NCBI GenBank assembly: GCA_947624305.1
Contig: CANQKC010000001.1
Coordinates: 124,001 to 188,000 of the forward strand
DNA length: 64,000 bases
Reading direction: 5' to 3'
Source: an uncultured Monoglobus sp.
GTDB taxonomy: Bacteria; Bacillota; Clostridia; Monoglobales; Monoglobaceae
The notes beneath the pieces are model-generated. The model saw only the letters and a program-made list of their open reading frames with translations, searched no databases and was not told the DNA's origin. A program made the position numbers and the translations under genes. Positions 25,518 through 34,483 of the stretch are shown in pieces. Every line of letters begins with the position of its first letter. The stretch's first letter is position 1.

Positions 25518-25544
25518 AAGGCTCCCGAAGCTTTCGGGAGCCTT
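25518..25544. terminator. Bidirectional terminator
   Basis: A perfect 12-bp stem (AAGGCTCCCGAA) with a 3-base loop, ending CCTTTT. It closes the ligase operon and the convergent membrane protein gene. Confidence 0.9.
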
Positions 25545-25548
25545 TTGC

Positions 25549-25959
25549 TTACGCGATAACATTCATTATTGTCAGTATAAACACGATCGCCAGCGAGGCC
25601 GCGTACAGCTTAGCCTCCTTGCGGATCGTTTTTAAATTCGGGTCGTTCTGATAATCAGTGTTGAACATGCTCTGAAGCCCTATATAAACCGGGCGCTTCA
25701 CCTCTTTTTGGCCCGTGACAAGCACATTATAAAATCTGTCATACAGATCGCGGTGGTTCTCTTTAATATATTGGTCGCTCTTTTTTGCAATTTTCCAGTA
25801 CGCCACAACCATTGTTATAAGCGAGAGGAAAAAGTATATCCCCTTGAACCAGCCCGAAAGTATCGCGGCGCTCGCGTTGCCCTTAAACGTGCTGTACAGC
25901 ACATAGAGCACACCGCAGATTATAAGATAAATATATAAGTTTGACTTGTATTTCTTCAT
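25549..25959 (-). CDS. Small membrane protein, function unknown
   Basis: A 136-residue protein with three hydrophobic segments: near residues 7-24 (LYIYLIICGVLYVLYS), 32-53 (a stretch containing GIYFFLSLITMVVAYW) and the C-terminus (LYAASLAIVFILTIMN). The cytosolic middle carries YDRFYNVLVTGQKEVKRP. I do not recognise a family. GGAGAGG lies upstream of the ATG at 25959, and a promoter precedes it, so it is a real single-gene unit. Confidence 0.75.
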   Translation of the reverse strand: MKKYKSNLYIYLIICGVLYVLYSTFKGNASAAILSGWFKGIYFFLSLITMVVAYWKIAKKSDQYIKENHRDLYDRFYNVLVTGQKEVKRPVYIGLQSMFNTDYQNDPNLKTIRKEAKLYAASLAIVFILTIMNVIA

Positions 25960-25989
25960 AATGCCTCTCCTATAAATCAATATAAGAAT

Positions 25990-26018
25990 ATTTTAGCACT
26001 CTCTTTAAGTTTTGTCAA
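25990..26018 (-). promoter_or_regulatory. Promoter for the small membrane protein gene
   Basis: Minus-strand TTGACA (26013-26018) and TAAAAT (25990-25995), 17-base spacing. Confidence 0.75.
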
Positions 26019-26027
26019 TATCGTATT

Positions 26028-26055
26028 AAAAAACGGCGGGGCTTTTGCCCCGCCG
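26028..26055 (-). terminator. Terminator of the giant pectin-enzyme gene
   Basis: Minus-strand stem CGGCGGGGC/GCCCCGCCG with a 4-base loop and six T residues, directly after the stop at 26067. Confidence 0.9.
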
Positions 26056-26066
26056 CTTGCGCGGAA

Positions 26067-29000
26067 TTATTCCGCGTTAATTCTTGACATTGTGGCCGCC
26101 GCCTCCGCGCGTGTTATGTTCGCTTGCGGAGCGAATGTGCCGTCGTCATTTCCTGTCATAATTCCCTTCATGGTGCAGAACATTACGCCGTCCGTCGCCC
26201 AGTCGGAAATCGAGGCAAGATCGGTGTAGTCAAGTCTGATAGCCCATGCGCCTGTCGGGCCCTCGCCCTTATAGGCGTAGTAACCGAGAATTATCTTCGC
26301 AGCCTGCTCGCGCGTTACAGCGTCGTCGGGGCCGAACAGTCCGTTTCCGTAACCGTTCACAATTCCGTTCGCGCTTGCCCACGCGATGTAGGGCGCGTAG
26401 TACTCGGCGGGATTGACATCGGTGTAACCGCTGTCGGTCGAGCCTGTCTGAACGCCGTCCATGCGGCCGAGGATCGTCACCAGCATGCCGCGGGTGAGCG
26501 AGTTGTTCGGGCCGAACGTTGTCGCGGATTCGCCGTTCATTATTCCGAGTTTCCATACGTCCTCAACATAGCCGTAGAACCAGTCGTCGGGTGCAACGTC
26601 GGTGAAGGGCATTGATGATCCTGTTCCGGGCGCCGCCGTGGCCGCTCCGGGAGCAGCTGTCGCGTTCGGATCAGCCGTTGCCGTCGGCGCGGGCGTCGCA
26701 GTCGCAGTGCTTGTTCCCGTTGAGAAGTTAGAACCGCTTGAAATCGTTCCGCCGCCGGTGCTCGGTCTGCGTGTGGGAGTCGGCGAAGGAGCTGCCGTCT
26801 CTCCGGGTGCAGCCGTCTCGCCCGGTTCGGGTGTCGCGGTCACATCGGGTTCAGGTGTCGCGGTCGGCTTGGGAGTTTCAGTCTCAACGGGTTCGGGTGT
26901 CGCGGTCTCAACGGGTTCCGGTGTTGCGGTCGCAGCCGGCTCAGGTGTCGCCGTCTCACCGGGTTCGGGTGTTGAAACGGTCGGCGCTTCGCATACGACC
27001 TTGACCGTTACATCCTGCGAAGGCATTACAAACGTATTGTCTTTTACGGGAATGTCGCTGTTATCCGTGCCTGTTACGGTTATCGTGATCTGCGATTTGC
27101 CTTCTTCGGGTGTTACGTTGACCGTTACGGTCGAGCCCTCGATTATACTGTAACCGTTCTTATCAGCCGGTTCATTTGTCGGCTCAGCCGTGGGCTCCTC
27201 CGTCGGCTCGGCGGTCGGTTCGGCAGTCGGCTCAGCCGTAGGTTCAGCAGTCGGCTCGGCTTCGCTTTCGGGTATAAATTCCGCTGTATTAATAGCGATC
27301 CTTGTGCCGTCTACATACGCGTAGTAATCATAACCCGGCTCTACAACAAAATCGCTTTCATAGAAATTCTGGGTTCCGTCTCCGGGCACGTCTACAACAA
27401 GCTCGCCGATGATCGATCCTTCGAAGCATCTAAGCACTCTGTATGAGCCGTTCTTTACTCCGTAGAACCAAATTACAAGTTTTACCTCGCCTTTCTGGGC
27501 CGCTGTAAACTTAAACGCGGAACCGACTGTCGGCGCGGTTTCTTCATTCGGAACGGAAACATTGGCTCTGCCCTGAACGCCGTTGATCGGGTCAAGTCCC
27601 GGAGCTGCGTCCGTGTTGATATAATACGTGTCGGGTACAAAGCTCATTGTGAGACCGCCGATTTGGACAGGTTCGGGATTGACCAGATCATTATACTCAT
27701 CAAGATGATCGATCGCGATCCACTTTGCAGACTCCGCCGCTGACTCCGCCGCAGACTCCGCCGCTGCTTCAGCCGCCGTCTCGGCAGCGTCAGTATCGGC
27801 TGCTTTAACTTCGTTGTTTACAATGCTGTCTCCCGAAAGCGTTGCCGTTCCGCCGCTTACCTCAAGCGAGGCGTTATAAGCCTCTTTGCCGGGTTCCGGC
27901 GTAGCCGTCGCGTCGGCGTCCGGCGTGGGAGTCGGCAGATCCGGAATTAATGTGGGTTCCGCTGTCGGCTCGGGCGTCGGTGTCGCGGGTGCCGGTGTGG
28001 GCAGTTCTTCCTCGGAAATGCCGGTGTAAGGCGTTGAGGGAGCCTGCTCGTTGGGAGCCGCGATGTCAGCCACGGTCATAGCCGCCTTGTTTGTGTTGCC
28101 GGGTATGAGCTGGCTCTCGTTCTTTAAGGGTTGAGTCAGTATGTAGCAGAATACCAGCGTCTTGGCAGCCTTGGCTCTTGTTACCTCGTCCTTGGGCTGG
28201 AGCTGATTACCATTCTGTATAGCGCCTCTCTTAATGCCTTGCTCTGTTCTCATGAGGCCTAAGTTATACGCTTCCTTGACCTTCATGTATAATCCCAGAT
28301 CAATCTGATCTGTGTCAGTGAGAAGTCCCCAACCCGTCTGCGGAATATAAGGCGTTCCATCATACTTTATGTTCGGGTCATAGTTCGGGTCATCGGGCGA
28401 AAGCGCCGCGCCGTTCTGGTCCATATAGGGAACCTTGTTCCATGTTCCGTCTTCCTTCTTGCCGTACGCAGCAAGATATGCGTCATACAGGATAGCTCCC
28501 ATCGCCTCACGCGTCAATGCAGCATCTGAGGCAATCAGCGTTTGCTTATATGTCTCGGGTTCCTTCTCAAATACAGCCGAAACTGTTGTGTTCGCCTCTA
28601 CCTTTATGGTATGCTCTCTTGTTGCAGCGGCTTCTTTTCCGTCAACAAGGATAGCCTTGAACACATATCCGCTGTTTGCGCTTGCGGCAATCTTAACGCT
28701 GTCGCCCGCGTTTACATTAAGCGAGGTATCACTCTGAGGATAGCCTGCCTCATACATTAATCCGTAGAGCTGTCCTGTGCCGCCGTTGCAATATAATTTG
28801 TATTCGTTTCCTTCTGTTACATCGAAAACAACTTCGTTTATAGCGGCAGTATTGCGATGATCTGCGTCAGCTTTTTCACCCTCGATATATTTGTCAACCT
28901 TTGATCCGTCGGCTAAATTCTCAATAGAAATTGCCTTAGTATTGTCAAATTTCATGTACAGAGTTATTGTGCCTGACGCTTTTGCGGTGTAATAAACTTC

Positions 29001-32000
29001 CTTATCGCCGTTTTTCTCATCAGCCTTTCTGAATTCAACACCGTTGACAGTGATATCCGGATTATTTTTAAAGACAGCGTTCTTATCAGATTTTTTAACA
29101 ATGGTTTTAGGAGCCTTCATGGTATAATACTCGTTGTCCCATGTCTGCTCAGCCGTTACGCTGTCTGTAATATCGGTTGTCGCCGTTGTGTGCTGTGATT
29201 CGTTGTAAATAACAACTTTTCCGCCTTCAGCGGGCTGCTGAACCGTTACCGTAAATTCTCCGTCGGCTGCCTGCGCGGTCTCGTCAACGGAGGCTGCCTC
29301 AATAGGCTTAGCGTTCTTTTCCTTAAGCTCGTCGTATGTGAGAACATAGTTGTTCAGGGTATTTGTCGGCAGACCGAATACTGTCTCCATGCCTCTTGCG
29401 AACTCGCCTACCGTGATCGTCTGCGTGGGCTTAAAGTTGTTGTCCTTATCCTTGTGGAGCGCGCCTATCTGCAGCGCCTTTTCTATGTTGGGTCTGTAAT
29501 AATAATTATCCTTAGACTGCTTCTCGGCTCCGGGAACAACGTCAACCGCACTTACGTCGCCGGCCATCTCCGGGAATACCGCTGACCAATCGCCGCTCTT
29601 AGCCGCGTTCTGAACCGTAACGGGCATATATGATACCAGCTGCGCCATGATATTCTTGTCGGTGTATGTATCGGTTCCGGCAACGCTCTGATCATACATG
29701 CTCTGGAGCATTATGCGGCACCACTGTCTGGCAGCCGCCTCGCGGTAATGCGTGCCGTCGCCGCTGTTGCCGTTCGCCGCTCCGTCAGCGGGAGTCTCGC
29801 CCGCTTCGTAGGTATTGTAAATATAATATACCTCGTTCGCGTCAAGCTTATCGATATAGGCTTTTGCGCCCGCGTACAATTCAACCAATCCAACCTCGGA
29901 ATCCGACGTGGCCTTCGCTCTCATACGTCCCGGCGAGTCGGGGTTAAAGCCGTTGGGCTTAGCCGAACTCTCGCTGTACTTTCCGCTGCCGGTTCTGGGC
30001 ATCGCGGTAACCAATACGGGCGTCATGCCGCGCGCCTTTATCATCTTGACATACATGTCAAGCCATCTGTCATAGTTGTCATTGTTTGCCTGTAAATCAG
30101 ATCCAACGGACGCGCCGCGCACAAATCTGCCCGTGCTGACAGTCTCGTCGTTATGAGCCGAGTGAATGAATACGAAGTCGCCCTTCTTGCCTCTGATCAA
30201 AGGCTCGTCGGTTCTGCCCTCGTTGTAGTTGCTCTTCATTGCTCTGCCGCCCATTGAGTAGTTAATAACATTTACTTTATTCGCGTCAAAGTACTGATAG
30301 AGCGTCTGGCCCCATGAGCTTATCGTCTCGTTGAACGAGTATGTCTTTTGCGTCGAGTCGCCAAGGATATGGATCGTGGGCTTGTCGCCCGCCGGATTTA
30401 CGCCGAGAGGCGTAATCTTTATCGACTTAACGCCGACTGTCTGTGCCGCGTCTTTTGTGGGCAGCTTGTTGGGCTCGATCTCTATCTCTATAAAGTCTTC
30501 GCCGGTAGCGAAATCATACGACCATACGTTGCCGCTCCATGAAGCCGAAACTGTTCTGGGAACGTTGCCGCAGTTATCCCATGTGCTTGTGCCTGTCAGC
30601 CTTCCCGCTTCCATGCCTGTGGGAGCGACCCATGTGTTTGCGGCGTCCGCGACCTCAACCTCAAGGCGATAAGCGCCGGGAGCGCCTGTGTCATATCTGT
30701 AAATCAAACCGCCGTTATTGTAATCATCGGATGCTTTATTGTAAAGATACGCTCCGTCGGACTCTGTTACGCTCGCGCCGTTTTCGCCGATCGTGATCTT
30801 GCTTGTGTCCGCAACCTGTCTTCTGTATGCATCGGGCATGATAGCGTCAGACTTTGAAACAAAGCCCTGCTTGCTGTCCGCGCTGTATACCGGAACGGTC
30901 GTCATCTTTGTGAAGTCAACGTTTGCGATAGGCTCCAAAGGCTCGGCAGTCGCCGGAGCAGGAGCCTGCGTTGCGGGCGCCGCTGTTGCGGGAGCCTCTG
31001 TCGCGGGCGCAGCCGTTGCGGGCGCTTCCGTTGCAGCCGGCTCTCCGGAGAGCTCAGAGCTTCCGACAACAGCAACGCAGTATGTATCGGGAAGCCATTG
31101 TTCTGTCGAATCAAATGTTATTGTGCTGTTGTCGCTTATCATCTCAATATCTATTGTATAGTAATTAAGAATATAGTTCTCATCAGCACTTCTTTTCGCG
31201 AGTTGTTTGCCTTCTCCCGCTGTATAAGTTTTGCCGTTAACTATTGCCTGAATGTTACCTCCGTGATTATATCCGACATAGTAAATTCTGTACTTGCCCG
31301 CGGGCGCGTTAAGAGTTATGGTGGGATGAGTAGCATTGCTGCCCGTGCCGCCGACATAGTTCTTATAATTTGCCGTGAATGCCGAATCAATAACCGTCTT
31401 GTCGGCAGCGCTTGCAAACAGAGCGACAACACTTTCGTCAACTCCGTCAACGAATTTGTAGCTTTGGTCATCAGTGCAAAGATTACCGCCTACAACATCG
31501 GTAAACGTATATTCGCCTTCACCCTCGGGCGTCTCGGGAAGCTCACCTGTTACGACTTTTTTATATGTAACTTTGACATCCTGAATATTAAATTCTTCAC
31601 CGCCGGCATATATGGCCATTTTAAGATCGCCTTTTACGGCGTTTGCCGGGAAAGAACCGTATGTAACAGGGGTCGCTGTTTTGCCGCTTCCGCTTCCTGA
31701 AGCGTCAAGAGATACAGTCTTATCCTTATAATTTATAGTCACGGCTACTTTATTCGGAGTTGTGCCGTCGAATTTACCGGATACATTAAGAACCTGATGT
31801 TCGCTGTTGCTTGCTCCGCTGAAACCCTGCGTGTTGTCAACCGTATCAAGCTGCGTCCAGTGACCGAGTTTCGCAAGTACAAATCTGTTTTCAAGCTTGC
31901 CGTTTGTCGCGTTTTCGGTGGGCGTGCCGTGAACAAGATCAATAAAGCTGTTTCCTTTTGTATCTTTGTTGGTTACATTCAGAGTGTACTCTACTTTAAC

Positions 32001-34316
32001 AATATCACTGCTTAAAAGATTTTCGGCATCAGCGCCGGCAGCTTTGGCAAGATCAATAAGGTCATACACTTTATTTTTTTCGGTAGAAGCGTATTTAACA
32101 TCAAGATTAACCGTGTCATCGATCTGATTTTGTGCCGTGATCGTCAGCGGAACATCAGTTCCGGTAACGCCTTTGACTGTGGTTTTGCCGTCAGCGGGTT
32201 CTGTAATGGTAAAGTCACTGCTTGATGATGAAATACTTACATCGTATTCGATGCCGTCAGCGTTTGCCGGTATGTTTTCGATTTTAGCTTCAACAGTGTT
32301 TTTGCCCGCGGGCATAACTATTGACTGGCTCTTTATATCAGCGCCGTTTTTAGAAATTGTGATGTCATAGCTGTAGTCCTGGGAAACAGACGCCGAAGCG
32401 TTGACAGTCACAGGAATAGCAAACACGTTTGTCGTGTCCGTTGTGGGCTGAATAGTGATCGGAACCGTTACCTTATCACCGATTAATTTATTGCTCTTGT
32501 CTCTAACATAGAGCGTGATCTCGCTGTTTATCGCGGGCTCGCCGGCGGCGGGTCGAGTTACAACTAACTTGCCGTCTTTCAAAACAGCGTTGGGTGAAGA
32601 TGATTCCCACTTATACTCAACGTTGTCGGGCGCTGTGGGCAGATCAACCTCGGTCGCGTTGCCGGCAGGGATCTCAACCTTTACATTTTTGATAGCCTCG
32701 TCAACATTTGCGTATTGAGCCGTAATTCCCATCGGATCCCAATCATCTTTAAATGTTTTTCCCGTTGTGTCACAGGCAGCCGAGAGGTAATTTCTGGGAT
32801 TGAATTCCAAAATTTGCCATTCGTCGAGCACGGTTCCCATGCCGGTGCCGCCTTCTGCAACAGATTTGTTTTTAACACGCTTGGTAAGATCAACAGCCGT
32901 TCCGCTTGTGTTCTTTGTTCCGTACTCGTAAAGACGCGCGAGTCCGTTTTCGGCTCCGAAACGCGCCCAACCCTTTGGATCAATCGTCACTTTTGAATTT
33001 CCGATGCTGCCGTTGTCGTCGATCGTTGCGTTGACAAAAGTTGCCTGACCGCTCGCGCCCCAAGGGCCGCCGAGGTTTGACGTGCCGCCGAGAGCGTTCT
33101 CATTGTAGATCGTGCAGTTCCAGAAAAGATATCCGTACTTTCTGCTCGGGTCGGTATTGGGAGTTGTGAGCGGATTGCCGTATGCGTAATCGCTGAATCC
33201 CGCATAGCCGAGTTTGCAGCTATCATAAACAACAGAACCGCTGCCGTAAATATAATCGGTGCCGCCGATAAGCGTGCAGTTTTTAAAATACGCTCTGCCG
33301 TCGGAAGCCCAAACCGAGTCCTGATTACCTCTTACGCGGATGTTCTCAAATGTTATTCTGTCACCCAAAGTGGCTATGGCGTGGCCTCTCTCGTTATAAA
33401 CGGATGATCTTGCGAGCCATGCGCTTTCGCCGGCATCAAAAGTGCCGCCGTCTGCGACATATTTTTTGACCTTATTGAGATCAACTGCGCCGTTAGAGCC
33501 GAATATGTCTTTGCCTTCGGGCTTTTTCGGAACCGTATTCTCATCGCATATAGCGAGACCGAACTTGTCACCGCTGCGAAGAGGCAGAGTTGAGCCTTCC
33601 TCGGGTGTGACATGACCGTCGATCTGGCCCTGCGTAACCATGACCGGAATGCTGTTCACAAGATTAAAGTCCTTAACAGTAATATCGGTCGACGTGCGGG
33701 TCACGATCAGCGGTGCCATCTTGTCGTATGACCAGCCGAGACCGCCCAGATTTTTGAGCTGGCTGTTCACGGGTTCATCTTTATGTTTAACGCCGTCGGT
33801 GTCGTAGTACGATATCGTGGTTATGCCGTCAAGTTTCTGACCGATTTTGTACTCCGTAAATTTTTCATCGCCGTCATTATAGCCGTTCCATGTCTCCGGT
33901 TTTGACCAGTCGATCTTGGGGTTATAAAGTCCTGTGAGGTCAGTGTTGGATGTGCAGTAACCGGTGCAGAAGTACCAGCTGAGGTTTACCTTGCCCTCTG
34001 TGCCGGGTGTCTGCTGAAGCGTGATAAATTTCGCGCCGTCAATACGCACCTGCTCCTCGTAGTTGCCGGGGTTCACGTTGATCGTAACCATGTCGGCAGC
34101 GCTCTGAGGATTGAGTTTCTTTGCAGCCTCGACCGCCGCGCTGATGGTTTTGAAGGTTGTGTCCGTCTCGGACGCAGCCGTGGGATCAACCGTCAGCGTT
34201 GTCGCCGCCGCTGCCTGAGCCTCACCGTCGGTCGCGGCAAACACGGTCAGACCCGTGAACATCGTTCCGATCATCGCAACGGCCAAAATCAGGCTCAGCA
34301 ATCGTCTTTTTAACAT
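26067..34316 (-). CDS. Giant secreted pectin methylesterase / rhamnogalacturonan acetylesterase with SLH domains
   Basis: A 2749-residue surface protein. Signal peptide 1-27. A CE8 pectin methylesterase beta-helix spans about 30-510 (RGNQDSVWASDG, GGTDYIYGSGS). Ig-like and beta-sandwich, perhaps carbohydrate-binding, regions cover about 540-1085; a TEAPATAAPA-type linker is near 1090-1130. A CE12-like SGNH acetylesterase covers about 1130-1575: GDST with S1321, GGRAMK, HNDE, and DGTH with D1520 and H1523. An SLH-like half (about 1600-1650) is separated by a beta-rich insert of roughly 250 residues from another SLH-like unit (about 1930-2055). Pro/Thr/Glu linkers alternate with small beta domains to about 2530, and three SLH repeats end the chain. 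It would be bound to the cell wall by SLH and strip methyl and acetyl groups from pectin. AAAGGAGG precedes the ATG at 34316. Confidence 0.9.
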   Translation of the reverse strand: MLKRRLLSLILAVAMIGTMFTGLTVFAATDGEAQAAAATTLTVDPTAASETDTTFKTISAAVEAAKKLNPQSAADMVTINVNPGNYEEQVRIDGAKFITLQQTPGTEGKVNLSWYFCTGYCTSNTDLTGLYNPKIDWSKPETWNGYNDGDEKFTEYKIGQKLDGITTISYYDTDGVKHKDEPVNSQLKNLGGLGWSYDKMAPLIVTRTSTDITVKDFNLVNSIPVMVTQGQIDGHVTPEEGSTLPLRSGDKFGLAICDENTVPKKPEGKDIFGSNGAVDLNKVKKYVADGGTFDAGESAWLARSSVYNERGHAIATLGDRITFENIRVRGNQDSVWASDGRAYFKNCTLIGGTDYIYGSGSVVYDSCKLGYAGFSDYAYGNPLTTPNTDPSRKYGYLFWNCTIYNENALGGTSNLGGPWGASGQATFVNATIDDNGSIGNSKVTIDPKGWARFGAENGLARLYEYGTKNTSGTAVDLTKRVKNKSVAEGGTGMGTVLDEWQILEFNPRNYLSAACDTTGKTFKDDWDPMGITAQYANVDEAIKNVKVEIPAGNATEVDLPTAPDNVEYKWESSSPNAVLKDGKLVVTRPAAGEPAINSEITLYVRDKSNKLIGDKVTVPITIQPTTDTTNVFAIPVTVNASASVSQDYSYDITISKNGADIKSQSIVMPAGKNTVEAKIENIPANADGIEYDVSISSSSSDFTITEPADGKTTVKGVTGTDVPLTITAQNQIDDTVNLDVKYASTEKNKVYDLIDLAKAAGADAENLLSSDIVKVEYTLNVTNKDTKGNSFIDLVHGTPTENATNGKLENRFVLAKLGHWTQLDTVDNTQGFSGASNSEHQVLNVSGKFDGTTPNKVAVTINYKDKTVSLDASGSGSGKTATPVTYGSFPANAVKGDLKMAIYAGGEEFNIQDVKVTYKKVVTGELPETPEGEGEYTFTDVVGGNLCTDDQSYKFVDGVDESVVALFASAADKTVIDSAFTANYKNYVGGTGSNATHPTITLNAPAGKYRIYYVGYNHGGNIQAIVNGKTYTAGEGKQLAKRSADENYILNYYTIDIEMISDNSTITFDSTEQWLPDTYCVAVVGSSELSGEPAATEAPATAAPATEAPATAAPATQAPAPATAEPLEPIANVDFTKMTTVPVYSADSKQGFVSKSDAIMPDAYRRQVADTSKITIGENGASVTESDGAYLYNKASDDYNNGGLIYRYDTGAPGAYRLEVEVADAANTWVAPTGMEAGRLTGTSTWDNCGNVPRTVSASWSGNVWSYDFATGEDFIEIEIEPNKLPTKDAAQTVGVKSIKITPLGVNPAGDKPTIHILGDSTQKTYSFNETISSWGQTLYQYFDANKVNVINYSMGGRAMKSNYNEGRTDEPLIRGKKGDFVFIHSAHNDETVSTGRFVRGASVGSDLQANNDNYDRWLDMYVKMIKARGMTPVLVTAMPRTGSGKYSESSAKPNGFNPDSPGRMRAKATSDSEVGLVELYAGAKAYIDKLDANEVYYIYNTYEAGETPADGAANGNSGDGTHYREAAARQWCRIMLQSMYDQSVAGTDTYTDKNIMAQLVSYMPVTVQNAAKSGDWSAVFPEMAGDVSAVDVVPGAEKQSKDNYYYRPNIEKALQIGALHKDKDNNFKPTQTITVGEFARGMETVFGLPTNTLNNYVLTYDELKEKNAKPIEAASVDETAQAADGEFTVTVQQPAEGGKVVIYNESQHTTATTDITDSVTAEQTWDNEYYTMKAPKTIVKKSDKNAVFKNNPDITVNGVEFRKADEKNGDKEVYYTAKASGTITLYMKFDNTKAISIENLADGSKVDKYIEGEKADADHRNTAAINEVVFDVTEGNEYKLYCNGGTGQLYGLMYEAGYPQSDTSLNVNAGDSVKIAASANSGYVFKAILVDGKEAAATREHTIKVEANTTVSAVFEKEPETYKQTLIASDAALTREAMGAILYDAYLAAYGKKEDGTWNKVPYMDQNGAALSPDDPNYDPNIKYDGTPYIPQTGWGLLTDTDQIDLGLYMKVKEAYNLGLMRTEQGIKRGAIQNGNQLQPKDEVTRAKAAKTLVFCYILTQPLKNESQLIPGNTNKAAMTVADIAAPNEQAPSTPYTGISEEELPTPAPATPTPEPTAEPTLIPDLPTPTPDADATATPEPGKEAYNASLEVSGGTATLSGDSIVNNEVKAADTDAAETAAEAAAESAAESAAESAKWIAIDHLDEYNDLVNPEPVQIGGLTMSFVPDTYYINTDAAPGLDPINGVQGRANVSVPNEETAPTVGSAFKFTAAQKGEVKLVIWFYGVKNGSYRVLRCFEGSIIGELVVDVPGDGTQNFYESDFVVEPGYDYYAYVDGTRIAINTAEFIPESEAEPTAEPTAEPTAEPTAEPTEEPTAEPTNEPADKNGYSIIEGSTVTVNVTPEEGKSQITITVTGTDNSDIPVKDNTFVMPSQDVTVKVVCEAPTVSTPEPGETATPEPAATATPEPVETATPEPVETETPKPTATPEPDVTATPEPGETAAPGETAAPSPTPTRRPSTGGGTISSGSNFSTGTSTATATPAPTATADPNATAAPGAATAAPGTGSSMPFTDVAPDDWFYGYVEDVWKLGIMNGESATTFGPNNSLTRGMLVTILGRMDGVQTGSTDSGYTDVNPAEYYAPYIAWASANGIVNGYGNGLFGPDDAVTREQAAKIILGYYAYKGEGPTGAWAIRLDYTDLASISDWATDGVMFCTMKGIMTGNDDGTFAPQANITRAEAAATMSRINAE

Positions 34317-34382
34317 ATAATTTCCTCCTTTTCCGTGCGCCATCGGTAAATTTTGTTAAAATGGCACAATAATTGTACTTTA

Positions 34383-34410
34383 ATTATACCATTGTATAAT
34401 GCAAAATCAA
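34383..34410 (-). promoter_or_regulatory. Promoter for the giant pectin-enzyme gene
   Basis: Minus-strand TTGATT (34405-34410) and TATAAT (34383-34388), 16-base spacing, about 70 bases before the start codon. Confidence 0.6.
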
Positions 34411-34449
34411 TAGCCAGTTTTAAAAAAAATAAGATACCAGATGACAAAA

Positions 34450-34483
34450 AAACAGTGGTATATCCAAAAAATACCACTGTTTT
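34450..34483 (-). terminator. Terminator of the ABC exporter operon
   Basis: Stem AAACAGTGGTAT/ATACCACTGTTT around a 9-base loop, followed on the minus strand by a T run. The stem overlaps the stop codon of the exporter gene. Confidence 0.85.

Noticed and set aside
26602-27153. Plus-strand frame rich in Gly-Val-Ala-Val repeats
   Set aside because: It is the reverse of the Pro/Thr/Glu linkers of the giant enzyme; the repeats come from the linker codons.
26730-27270. Short repeats that look CRISPR-like
   Set aside because: They are coding repeats of TAEP and TPEP linker units without unique spacers of constant length; no cas genes are nearby. No CRISPR array was seen in the window.
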